From contig NZ_CP036319.1 of the NCBI RefSeq assembly GCF_007752935.1, forward strand, positions 6,933,155 through 6,997,154: a stretch of DNA of 64,000 nt, given 5' to 3'. Below are positions 8,150 through 15,099 of the stretch, piece after piece. The translations under genes were made by a program, and so were the position numbers. The notes under the pieces were generated by a model. The model saw only the letters and a list, made by a program, of their open reading frames with translations, did not search any database and was not told the origin of the DNA. Position 1 is the first letter of the stretch. Each line of letters opens with the position of its first letter. This DNA is from Crateriforma conspicua. GTDB taxonomy: Bacteria > Planctomycetota > Planctomycetia > Pirellulales > Pirellulaceae.

Positions 8150-8251
8150 CGAGGGGGAAGACGGCGTCGGGCGCCGGCTTATCCGCCGCCGCTTGAAATC
8201 GAAGTCGTCCCAGGACTCCTCGATGTGATGTTTCCAAAACCACCGAAATAA
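8150..8251 (+). pseudogene. Severed 3' end of the wHTH protein B gene
   Basis: Starting with the second CGAG copy, the frame of the 6093 gene continues as GGRRRRAPAYPPPLEIEVVP and GLLDVMFPKPPK, then TAA at 8249-8251. The segment is arginine- and then proline-rich and has no start codon of its own, so it is best read as the original C-terminus cut off by the IS. It is not present in the paralogue at 10088, which ends earlier. Confidence 0.6.
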
Positions 8252-8418
8252 AGATTGCCTGCCAATTGAGTCACCGCTTTTCTGTTTTCGTTCCTAGCAT
8301 GGTCACCGATCTTCGCAAGGACTACTCGGAAGGGGAACTTCCTGCGTTCCTCCATGCTAATCTCGCCTCTCCATGCCTTGACGTCACTACAGAAAAACGT
8401 CAACTCAATGGAGGCAAC

Positions 8419-8817
8419 ATGAACGAAAAGAGAACAATCACACACAGCGACTTGAGGCAGTTCACCGGAGACTCAGTTCGGTATCGCTCGATTCACCCGC
8501 AAGTGATTTGCACCCCCGGAATTCACTACTTGGCCGAAAACGCTGGTGCGTTCTGGCTCGTCAACACGATCGCAAGCTATTACAGCTCGCCAGAAATGCG
8601 AAAGGCAATCGAGCAGGACATCCGTGTAGCTGACATGCAGATATGGCGATTGGATGTCAGAGACCAGACCGGAGTTCTTACGGCTCGTGCCGATGCCGGC
8701 GAGCCGACATTCATTCGACAAGTTATCGACTACACAGATTTCCCTCTTGATCGGGCTGATATCTGGGGAGTGAGCAACTCGGTTCACACTACCTTGATGT
8801 TGCCCTCTGAGTACTGA
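8419..8817 (+). CDS. DUF6876-like small protein of mobile elements
   Basis: 132 residues, MNEKRTITHSDLRQFTGDSV at the start. The ATG at 8419 follows GGAGG with ideal spacing, so the longer frame from 8266 is rejected. The motifs FTG, YLAENAGAFWLVNTIASYYSS, MQIWRLDV and YTDFPL are as I remember DUF6876, a family found on plasmids and integrative elements and of unknown function. The C-terminus is TTLMLPSEY, nearly the same as that of the convergent gene at 8860. A strong terminator follows at once. Confidence 0.75.
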   Translation: MNEKRTITHSDLRQFTGDSVRYRSIHPQVICTPGIHYLAENAGAFWLVNTIASYYSSPEMRKAIEQDIRVADMQIWRLDVRDQTGVLTARADAGEPTFIRQVIDYTDFPLDRADIWGVSNSVHTTLMLPSEY

Positions 8818-8823
8818 GAGAGA

Positions 8824-8856
8824 AGCCCGGGGCAATCGCTCCGGGCTGCTTTTTTA
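8824..8856 (+). terminator. Rho-independent terminator after the DUF6876-like gene
   Basis: AGCCCGG (8824-8830) pairs with CCGGGCT (8841-8847) around a 10-base loop, and GC plus six T residues follow. It sits 6 bp after the stop at 8817 and separates two convergent genes, ending before the stop of the minus-strand gene at 8860. Confidence 0.8.
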
Positions 8857-8859
8857 ACC

Positions 8860-9129
8860 CTAGTACTCTGACGGAAGCAGGATCGTTGTCGAAGATCGAT
8901 CCGCTTCCGTGATAATCCAGAACTTTTCGCCGTCTTTCGATTTGTAGCTCGAAAGAAGCCTCGCGTCGTTCTTCAGAGCCCATTCATTTTGCTGGGCATC
9001 TTCTTTGCAAACATCGCCCCAGTCACCCGTGACGTGGCGGTGCAGAGCTTCTTGAACCTCCTCCATGGGAATCGCCTCCTGGGCACCCGGCGTGATGCCG
9101 AGAAACCCCATCTCAAATCGCGGAGTCAT
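8860..9129 (-). CDS. Small conserved plasmid/ICE protein with C-terminal ITEADRSSTTILLPSEY
   Basis: 89 residues (MTPRFEMGFLGITPGAQEAI...). The layout LGxxxxTPGAxEA - HxxGDWGDV - WxxTEADRSxTTxLLPxEY matches a family of short proteins common on plasmids and integrative elements, whose function I do not know. An internal Met at residue 7 is an alternative start; no strong ribosome binding site separates them. It converges on the DUF6876-like gene with 42 bp between the stops, and both proteins end in LPSEY. Confidence 0.72.
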   Translation of the reverse strand: MTPRFEMGFLGITPGAQEAIPMEEVQEALHRHVTGDWGDVCKEDAQQNEWALKNDARLLSSYKSKDGEKFWIITEADRSSTTILLPSEY

Positions 9130-9455
9130 GGCGGTACCTGCGGGAAAACCGAGAAAGTGGACAGGTTCCGCTTACCACAATTTGCAAGTTTGGTCTCGCG
9201 CCGATTCCCTCCCCTCACCTGCACGGCGGACGCTCGCCGAGACCCGGATTCATGGCGGACAAAGTGACCACTTACCGCACAAAAAACATGGCATTTTTCT
9301 TCCGGTCATCGGCTGCCGTCAGTGCTGCCATCCTGATGTAGTCTTGTCCCGGTTTTTGCCGCGTTTTCGTCGATTCGGGGAGCCGCTCTGTCGCTCCGCG
9401 ATGTGTGCCCACCCTCGAAAGCAGCCCCGTGGAATTCCTTGCCTAGAATCCCGGT
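9130..9455. other. Gap of about 325 bp before the second wHTH cassette
   Basis: No ORF with a plausible ribosome binding site. Two segments have related sequence, AAAGTGGACAGG...CTTACC near 9154 and AAAGTGACCACTTACC near 9260; they are too short to interpret. The gap should contain divergent promoters for the genes at 9129 (minus) and 9456 (plus). Confidence 0.4.
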
Positions 9456-10094
9456 ATGAGGACAGCACTGACAAAGCGGGACGAAGACCTTCTGAAAACG
9501 TTGACGCATCGCGTCCACGTTGCAACGGCCGAGCAGATCGGACGGGGCTGGTGGGGTGGATGTCGAGAGCCGGGACGTTCCGCCCTGGAACGTGTTCGCA
9601 CCCTGCAGAAGATGGGACTCGTTGAATGTCACCGGGTAAACATCCATCCGCTGTTGCGGATGGAGAAGCCGGAAGCTTGTTGGTCGCCTGGACAGCCACG
9701 ACCAGACTTCGGGGCCGTCGCATATCGGCTGCGGAACCGGTGGACGCGTTCGCTGAAACTGACCGCGGTCGTGATCGCATCAAAGAAAGCTGCGAACACC
9801 TTCGCTGGCTTTGGCGGGAAGTTCAAACACCGAACCCAGCTCACACACGACACGCACGTCGCGGAGCTTTACCTTCGCCGCACGGCAATGGATGCAACCG
9901 TGCGGGAGCGTTGGGTTGGTGAAGAGATTCTCGGGCGAGACACCCGCGGCGAAAAGGTTCCAGACGCCCTACTCACAAACGGCGTGGGCGAAGCTGACCT
10001 CGTGATTGACTTTGGAGGAAGCTACGACAAGCGACGAGTCCAGCAGTTTCATTCCTACTGTGAGAAGAACGAGGTTGCATACGAGCTATGGTGA
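9456..10094 (+). CDS. Winged-helix protein A' of the second two-gene cassette
   Basis: 212 residues, MRTALTKRDEDLLKTLTHRV at the start. It shares with the protein at 5291 an N-terminal winged helix, the blocks CWSPGQPRP, SKKAANTF and LTHDTHVAELYLRR, and a C-terminal PDALL...DLVIDFGGSYDKRRVQQFHSYC. The acidic residue in VI(D/E)F, the PD pair and the THDxHVAE block are candidate active-site or binding residues, but the set lacks the ExK lysine of a classical PD-(D/E)xK nuclease. It overlaps the next gene by 7 bp (ATGGTGA). Family unassigned; a distant replication-relaxation relationship is possible. Confidence 0.75.
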   Translation: MRTALTKRDEDLLKTLTHRVHVATAEQIGRGWWGGCREPGRSALERVRTLQKMGLVECHRVNIHPLLRMEKPEACWSPGQPRPDFGAVAYRLRNRWTRSLKLTAVVIASKKAANTFAGFGGKFKHRTQLTHDTHVAELYLRRTAMDATVRERWVGEEILGRDTRGEKVPDALLTNGVGEADLVIDFGGSYDKRRVQQFHSYCEKNEVAYELW

Positions 10095-10765
10095 AGCGAA
10101 TACGACTTCAAGACAGGGACCATGCGATCCTTAGGCACATCGCGAGATATCGAATGACGACGGCTGAAACGCTTCACGAGACGTTTTTTGCTGGAAAGGG
10201 AGCCGATGCCGTGACAAGCACATTGCGAAGGCTTCGTGAGGCGGACTACGTCTGCTCATCGGATCTGGCTCCACCACGCAGATGCTACTATCGGCTAACC
10301 GCTAGGGCCACGCGAGCGATCGGTGTTGCCCCGTCCCTATCTCGTCCGCTCGGCGAACAAGCACTTCCGATTCGCTACGCGGTTCTGAGACATTGCTCGA
10401 AGAGCAAACGCCAATTCCTTACGGCCAATGAATTCTGTTCAGAGTTTTCTGAATGCGTCGCAACAGGCTTGCCGAATGAGCCGTACTGCCTGCACGATGA
10501 TGGGGAGTCGCCAGGCTTGGTGTTTCTTCTCGTCGATCTCGGTGCCGATGTCGGTCGCATCGTGCGTAAATGCCGGAAAGCACTCGGGGAGCGGAAGAAG
10601 ATTATTGGATTTCGTGACCTGATCGATGGGAATGCGTTCTCGGTCAACGTTCTCACGGCACGTGATGAAAAACGAGTCGCTTTACAGACAGCTTTGGAAC
10701 GGGAGGACAGCATCACGGATGCTGTCGATGTGTCGGTAGTCGATGATTTTGTGGGGTTGATATGA
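10088..10765 (+). CDS. Winged-helix protein B' of the second cassette
   Basis: 225 residues. A winged helix fills residues 8-60 (DHAILRHIARYRMTTAETLH...LRRLREADYVCSSDL), matching the protein at 6093 (FLRHIHTYRLTTPEI...LREKGLVASADL). A C-terminal domain holds LVFLLVDLGADVGRIVRKC and FRDLIDGNAFSVNVLTARDE. Similarity to the 6093 protein runs the full length. It starts inside the end of the 9456 gene and itself overlaps the next gene by 4 bp (ATGA), so three genes form one translationally coupled unit. Confidence 0.75.
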   Translation: MVKRIRLQDRDHAILRHIARYRMTTAETLHETFFAGKGADAVTSTLRRLREADYVCSSDLAPPRRCYYRLTARATRAIGVAPSLSRPLGEQALPIRYAVLRHCSKSKRQFLTANEFCSEFSECVATGLPNEPYCLHDDGESPGLVFLLVDLGADVGRIVRKCRKALGERKKIIGFRDLIDGNAFSVNVLTARDEKRVALQTALEREDSITDAVDVSVVDDFVGLI

Positions 10766-11040
10766 ACGGTTTGACGGACGGCGAGCTGCGTGAATGGGAT
10801 ACGTTGTTGGGCGAGATCCAGCGAAACCCAAATCATCAGCAGAGAATGTTGTCGCAGTTGGAAAGAAAGCTGCTTGCCTTGGATCTTGAAGAGCGGCTAC
10901 GGGTGGCGAAGATTCGAGCAGCGGGTCTTGAGAGTCGAGCGGGAGAACCCGCTACCGAGGCCGAACCGCTTGATGGCCGGCTAACGCAGAAGCAACGAGA
11001 CATCCGTGCGAAGCTCAAGAGGCTTCAGAAAAGCCATTAA
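10762..11040 (+). CDS. Small helical protein, third gene of the second cassette
   Basis: 92 residues beginning MNGLTDGELREWDTLLGEIQ. Heptad-like Leu/Ile spacing in QRMLSQLERKLLALDLEERL and again in QRDIRAKLKRLQKSH suggests two helices or a short coiled coil around a loop with Pro and Gly. The start overlaps the previous stop (ATGA). No counterpart was found next to the first cassette. Function unknown; an accessory or partner subunit is a guess from the coupling. Confidence 0.65.
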   Translation: MNGLTDGELREWDTLLGEIQRNPNHQQRMLSQLERKLLALDLEERLRVAKIRAAGLESRAGEPATEAEPLDGRLTQKQRDIRAKLKRLQKSH

Positions 11041-11081
11041 ACGACCATGAGAGTAAACAACCCATGGCTCGCTTCGACAAG

Positions 11082-11124
11082 AAAAAAAGGGAGGGAAGCT
11101 CATTCTTCGAACAAACTTCCCTCC
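11082..11124 (-). terminator. Terminator of the small membrane-protein gene
   Basis: On the minus strand the arms GGAGGGAAG (from 11124) and CTTCCCTCC (to 11090) form a 9-bp stem with a 17-base loop, followed by a T run (complement of 11082-11088). It lies 7 bp beyond the stop at 11131 and could also act weakly on the plus-strand operon ending at 11040. Confidence 0.75.
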
Positions 11125-11130
11125 TAAAAC

Positions 11131-11316
11131 CTATTGTGATATACGAATCGCAAGTAGGAGAAGAATCACGACGAGGACATTGAAACCAATCCTGTACTCT
11201 ATGTTGCGACGCTTCTCCCTTTTCTTTCTCTCGCGTTCAATCACGAAATCGACGGCATGTTTCACCGTCCAAAAGACAACCCAAAGAAAAACCAGTGAGG
11301 CTATGAAGCTCAGCAT
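11131..11316 (-). CDS. Small two-helix membrane protein (61 aa)
   Basis: MLSFIASLVFLWVVFWTVKH at the start. Hydrophobic segments at residues 2-22 and 45-58 flank a strongly basic loop (ERERKKREKRR), which predicts a helical hairpin with the loop in the cytoplasm. AAGGAG lies 7 bp before the ATG, and a strong terminator follows the stop. An 18-codon ORF with its own Shine-Dalgarno lies upstream on the same strand. Not recognised; small hydrophobic island proteins can be toxins, holin-like proteins or entry-exclusion proteins, but nothing here decides. Confidence 0.65.
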   Translation of the reverse strand: MLSFIASLVFLWVVFWTVKHAVDFVIERERKKREKRRNIEYRIGFNVLVVILLLLAIRISQ

Positions 11317-11452
11317 GCGTTACTCCTTACTCTCGTTCACAAAGCTGCACCTCGACTGAGGAACAGCTCGATAAACGTTGAGCACACCCAGATGGGCGTT
11401 GATTGTCTCGGTTTTGGTGTCGTTTTTTCGTGCTCAACACCGGGAGCGTTTC

Positions 11453-11466
11453 TAACCCGCTAGGGG
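11453..11466 (+). repeat. TAACCCGCTAGGGG repeat, copy 1
   Basis: The 14-mer TAACCCGCTAGGGG recurs exactly at 11734-11747. In this copy the complementary CCCCTAG contains the stop codon of the 18-codon ORF at 11460-11516. AACCC and GGGTT make each copy partly palindromic. Confidence 0.5.
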
Positions 11467-11516
11467 ATGTGTGCCCGAGGGACCCGGGCGACTTGTGGAA
11501 AGTCTGCTTTCAACAT
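11460..11516 (-). CDS. Candidate leader peptide (18 codons) upstream of the small membrane protein
   Basis: ATG at 11516 is preceded by CAAGGAGGACACC, the best Shine-Dalgarno sequence in this region. The ORF codes for MLKADFPQVARVPRAHIP and ends TAG at 11460. About 143 nt separate it from the ATG of the 61-residue membrane protein downstream. Such a well-initiated mini-ORF ahead of a gene suggests a regulatory leader, or a real micropeptide. It contains a proline/arginine-rich end but no run of one codon typical of attenuators. Confidence 0.4.
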   Translation of the reverse strand: MLKADFPQVARVPRAHIP

Positions 11517-12118
11517 GGTGTCCTCCTTGTTCGTTTGTTAATTCGATTTCTTCTCCTGTTCTGGGCGTGCGTTTATCCAAGATGGAAGGCGGCACGCTGC
11601 CCTCCACCGAACGTTAGCGGCTCGGTGCAAGACAGAAGGAACGAGGGACAATCGATCGAACAATTCGGCAGCAAGTCGAGGTGAGACCTACCGGACTGAT
11701 GGTTTTTTCTGCTCGTCAGTCCACGAGCGGCAATAACCCGCTAGGGGTTTTCGATTGGCGAAAGCCGCTCGGATTCTAGCGGCTGAGTTTGGCGAGGAAG
11801 TCGCTGAAAAACGCGAATGCACGGAATCGCACGCGGGATCGTTGATCGTCTCGAAAGTGCGTCTGCTGGACGTTCTTGGCGGTTCAATCTTTCCTCATTG
11901 GTGCAAAGTATTCGCCGAAAGCTTGATTTGGCTTGTGGGTGCCCGTAGACTCACCTCGTGGTCATCCGGTGCAGACGAGTCTTGATGGTTGCACAGTGCA
12001 AATCGATTGGAACACAGACACAGCATTTCGAGAGTGGGAAGCGGAGATTCTTCGCTTTCGCCGCTGCGTTTGTGCTGGACCACGAACGGGTGAGTCGCGG
12101 ACGTTTCATGTGCTGAAG
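11517..12118. other. Largely gene-free island segment with two short repeats
   Basis: Contains the second TAACCCGCTAGGGG copy (11734-11747) and the second copy of the 34-bp dispersed repeat. A plus-strand frame at 11755-11985 (from TTG) and one at 11403-11684 lack ribosome binding sites and look non-coding. I see nothing else to annotate with confidence. Confidence 0.4.
11807..11840 (+). repeat. Dispersed repeat, copy 2 (34 bp)
   Basis: AAAAACGCGAATGCACGGAA and the following 14 bases match 5060-5093 at 27 of 34 positions. The surroundings of the two copies differ, so it is a short dispersed repeat rather than the trace of a long duplication. Confidence 0.4.
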
Positions 12119-12655
12119 ATGCCTTGGCACTTAGTGCGGTTTCTCTGGGTAGCGATGGTCATGCTGCCAATTGTTCTGACTGCAATGCTGGTGGCATTCG
12201 TTGCTAGACATCAACGGACTTGGATGGGGCCACTGACCTCGTTGCGGGCCTTTGGGTGGAGCCAGCTATCCCTTGCCGGCTACAGCCTGTTTCTTGTAGC
12301 TTTTTGCCGGGAAGGTGCGGTTCCGGATGAGACTCTAAGCCTTTACAGCTGGACGGCGTACGCGCTCATCGCGGCAAGTATGGGCGTCTTTCTCTTGGAC
12401 GCGCTAAATTGCCAGAAGACCGAAATCTTTCATGCGATCTCGAGAACGTTGACTTCCTTACGGCAGGACTTTCTGACCGTGGGGTCATTCTTGTGTCGGG
12501 TGTTCGCAGAAATCGTCTGCGATACTGACTCGCGTTTATCTTCGCTCTTCCAGTCCCGACACGATTCAGTCGGAACCTTTGAGTACGCGCTCCTTCCGTG
12601 GCAGGAAGTGAATATCAATTCTCTTCGCGTTGCTCCGCGCTCGGAAATCGAATGA
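12119..12655 (+). CDS. Hypothetical membrane protein
   Basis: 178 residues from ATG 12119 (MPWHLVRFLWVAMVMLPIVL). The open frame reaches back to 11933, but the upstream part looks non-coding. Three probable transmembrane helices lie in the first 110 residues (about 7-29, 50-67 and 80-100), followed by a polar cytoplasmic or periplasmic tail. No family recognised and the ribosome binding site is weak, so the start is uncertain. It stands alone between the small membrane-protein region and the excisionase-like gene. Confidence 0.5.
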   Translation: MPWHLVRFLWVAMVMLPIVLTAMLVAFVARHQRTWMGPLTSLRAFGWSQLSLAGYSLFLVAFCREGAVPDETLSLYSWTAYALIAASMGVFLLDALNCQKTEIFHAISRTLTSLRQDFLTVGSFLCRVFAEIVCDTDSRLSSLFQSRHDSVGTFEYALLPWQEVNINSLRVAPRSEIE

Positions 12656-12853
12656 CTTTTGGGACTGGGCCGTCGCCCCAGACCATTTGAAGTTGTTTTT
12701 CCGAATTCTTTGGGAGCTACTCCGTTTGGGTAGTCATGGCGATTGTGGTGGAGCGCGGCCACGATCGCCTAGGTCGAGACATTAGAAACCTTTGACCCAG
12801 ACAAACCATACGAAGTGACCACGCTCCGAGCCTACCTTCATACGAGGTCCGTA

Positions 12854-13372
12854 ATGAAGTCAAATCTCGATGTGTTTTTTACAATCCGTGAAGTTGCGGA
12901 AGTTTTACTGATGGGACCGAAAGGCCCCTATAAATTGATCAAGTCCGGTGAGTTACCATTCGTCAAGATTGGCGACGGTTCACTCAGGGTGCTTGAATCT
13001 GATCTCGCTCGCTACATCTGTGAGCGTCGTCTGCGAGGTCGAATACCAGATCGTCTTGAATGTCGAAAACTCGACGAACTCGGTTCCTTGCTTAGGGTCA
13101 GGGAAGTCGCGGAGCAGCTGAAGCTTGGCTCGAAAGGGCCCTACAAGCACATTGGCGACGGCGAATTACCGCACATCCGAATCGGTGATGGATCCATTCG
13201 CGTGCTTGAATCAGACTTGATCGAGTTCGTCAACAAGCGGCGGCGAGGAGACGGCTTTTATCCCTCCGACGATGATGATGACCCCGATGGGCCGGGTAGC
13301 CCCAGCTTGCCTGTACCGAAGCCATTGACCCAAGGCCCCAACGGCAAGCACATTAGACGCGACGTTGCGTAG
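12854..13372 (+). CDS. Protein with two excisionase-type (HTH_17) DNA-binding domains
   Basis: 172 residues from ATG 12854, preceded by CGAGG. Two near-identical MerR/Xis-like domains occur in tandem: FTIREVAEVLLMGPKGPYKL...GELPFVKIGDGSLRVLESDL (about residues 8-55) and LRVREVAEQLKLGSKGPYKH...GELPHIRIGDGSIRVLESDL (about 75-125). A tail with SDDDDDPDGPG and prolines follows. Such domains bind DNA in recombination directionality factors and plasmid regulators. It is convergent with the integrase gene and has its own strong terminator, so it is a good candidate for the island's excisionase or control protein. Confidence 0.78.
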   Translation: MKSNLDVFFTIREVAEVLLMGPKGPYKLIKSGELPFVKIGDGSLRVLESDLARYICERRLRGRIPDRLECRKLDELGSLLRVREVAEQLKLGSKGPYKHIGDGELPHIRIGDGSIRVLESDLIEFVNKRRRGDGFYPSDDDDDPDGPGSPSLPVPKPLTQGPNGKHIRRDVA

Positions 13373-13406
13373 CGATGCACCGAAGTGGGTCTTTGACTCG
13401 CTCTTG

Positions 13407-13449
13407 GAACCGACCGCGAGCGTCTTGCATCGCGGTCGGTTCTTTTTTT
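13407..13449 (+). terminator. Strong terminator after the double-HTH gene
   Basis: GAACCGACCGCGA (13407-13419) pairs perfectly with TCGCGGTCGGTTC (13430-13442) to make a 13-bp stem with a 10-base loop, followed by seven T residues. It separates the plus-strand gene from the convergent integrase, whose stop is at 13464. Confidence 0.88.
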
Positions 13450-13463
13450 CCCAAGTGTCTCCC

Positions 13464-14675
13464 CTACTTCCCTTTCTTCTTTTTGTTGTTGGCAGCCTTT
13501 CTCGCTTGCTCCTGCATGTGCTCGGGGTTCTGTCCAAGATGCTGGTAAGTTCTGGCCAGAGTCGAGACGTCTCTGTGGCCGAGGAGAATCGAAACTGAAA
13601 TCGAGTCTAGTCCATTCCTCAGCCCGTTTGTGGCGAAGGCGTGCCGGAACGCGTAGAGCGAGTAGCGTCGTGCATGTTTTCGTCTGAGCTTCCCGCGAAG
13701 CTTCTCAACGGCTTCGTACCGAAGTTCAGCTGGGCGTTTCTCTCGAAGTTTTCCCTTTTCGCGTTTTGTCGGCGACAGCTTGGGAATAAACGCCCTCACC
13801 TCTTCATCGCTTACGTCGAGACTGAGGTCTTTCAAAACGGCTCGCCCCATCCGCTCCTGAAGTCGGTCAAAGGCACAGTTTACTGCTTCGGTCGTCCATG
13901 GCTTTCCCTTTGCGTTGCAAAAGATGTGGGCGTTCGGAGCGGATTGCCGGATGCGACGTTCCACGATCGCTTGCGATTCGTCGGACATATAGACGATTCG
14001 CGGTTCTCGTTTTCCCTTCGACTCGCTGGTCGGGAAGACCCAGCGACGATGTTCGAGTTGCACGTGCCTGGTTTGAACACGAAGTGATTCCTGGGGGCGG
14101 CATCCGGTCGTGTAGGTCGCGACGAGAAGATCCCGAAAGTCGTCGTTGGTGACGAATTCAAGCATTCGCTTGAATTCATCCGGCGGGACATAGATTTCTC
14201 TGGACTCTCCGCTCGGAACTTCCAGGAGCTCGAGCGGATTCTTCTCGATGTAGCCCTGGCGAACGGCCCACTTTAGGCAGCGTTTGATGCTGCGGTAGTA
14301 ATTTCGCCGGCTCGTTTTCGAAAGCTCGTAGGAATCGACCCAGCGTTCGACGTGAAATGGCCGAAGCTTCGCTGCGGTCAGGTCGGGGTGATGATCGACG
14401 AAGCGTTGAAGCCGGTATCGATACCACTCGTAGGTGTCGGGCGATCGATTCCTCTGAACCCATTCGAGGAAGTACTCACAAAGAGACGCAACCAAATGGT
14501 TGTCGTCTGTCTTGGGTGCGGCCGGAATGCCGGAAGCGGCATCGGCCATCAGCTGGTAGTACCGACGGAATGCCTCCTCCTTGTCCGGGCCGAGGTTGAT
14601 CTGTTTGCCGCCGATCTGGACGTACCAGCGTTTGCGGCTCTTTCGGAAAAAGGGTTTTGGGGTGTGGTAGTGCAT
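13464..14675 (-). CDS. Tyrosine recombinase / integrase next to tRNA-Arg
   Basis: 403 residues from ATG 14675 (MHYHTPKPFFRKSRKRWYVQ), preceded by CGGAGACTCGCT; an in-frame start at 14735 is less likely. An AP2/Arm-like N-terminus and a core-binding domain (about 60-150) precede the catalytic domain: TGCRPQESLRVQ with the first Arg, ESKGKREPRIVY with Lys, YAFRHAFATNGL, ILLGHRDVSTLARTY. The first His of the usual HxxR box is Tyr (YAFR), a variant seen in other integrases. The C-terminus is a lysine run. The gene lies 171 bp from the 3' end of the tRNA gene, the classical arrangement for an element integrated in a tRNA. Confidence 0.9.
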   Translation of the reverse strand: MHYHTPKPFFRKSRKRWYVQIGGKQINLGPDKEEAFRRYYQLMADAASGIPAAPKTDDNHLVASLCEYFLEWVQRNRSPDTYEWYRYRLQRFVDHHPDLTAAKLRPFHVERWVDSYELSKTSRRNYYRSIKRCLKWAVRQGYIEKNPLELLEVPSGESREIYVPPDEFKRMLEFVTNDDFRDLLVATYTTGCRPQESLRVQTRHVQLEHRRWVFPTSESKGKREPRIVYMSDESQAIVERRIRQSAPNAHIFCNAKGKPWTTEAVNCAFDRLQERMGRAVLKDLSLDVSDEEVRAFIPKLSPTKREKGKLREKRPAELRYEAVEKLRGKLRRKHARRYSLYAFRHAFATNGLRNGLDSISVSILLGHRDVSTLARTYQHLGQNPEHMQEQARKAANNKKKKGK

Positions 14676-14846
14676 AGCGAGTCTCCGGGCACCGAGAAAA
14701 TGGGATGCAACCGAAGTGGGCCGGGTGGCTCGCATGAACTTGGGAAGCTCATCTCTGACAGAATCTCTGCCAGCTGCACTGACTTATAGCGAGTCGGTGA
14801 CGCGTGAGAAGTTGCAAGTTACTGGAAGGTAAAGACTTGCAAAAAG

Positions 14847-14920
14847 TACACCCGGAGGGATTCGAACCCCCAACCCTCGGTTCCGAAGACCGATGCGCTA
14901 TCCAGTTGTGCCACGGGTGC
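14847..14920 (-). tRNA. tRNA-Arg (anticodon UCG)
   Basis: The minus strand reads GCACCCGTGGCACAACTGGA and folds as a complete cloverleaf. Acceptor GCACCCG pairs with CGGGTGT (G-U at the first pair). The anticodon arm is TCGGT-CTTCGGA-ACCGA with anticodon TCG, and the T arm contains GGTTCGAATC. CCA is not encoded. The 3' end faces the integrase at 13464-14675, so the tRNA 3' half is the probable attB/attR site of the island. Confidence 0.92.
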
Positions 14921-15099
14921 AGCTGTTCAAGTTCAATTTGTTTGGCTGGCGTGGCCCCGGCAATGACCGGTACCCACCGAGCAAGCAACGATTGTACCGC
15001 ATCTGGGGTAAACTCCAAGTCCGTTGGCCCGGCGAGTTTTCGCAATTCGTTTCGGCTTGTGCAATGCGCGGTTCGTGCCCCTCCTTTCGGATCAGATCA

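Noticed and set aside
11403-11684. 93-codon plus-strand frame in the island gap
   Set aside because: No ribosome binding site and unlikely composition. The opposite strand carries the better-supported mini-ORF.
14893-15099. Upstream extension of the nitrilase reading frame
   Set aside because: It runs through the tRNA-Arg gene. The Tat signal starts at the ATG at 15100.
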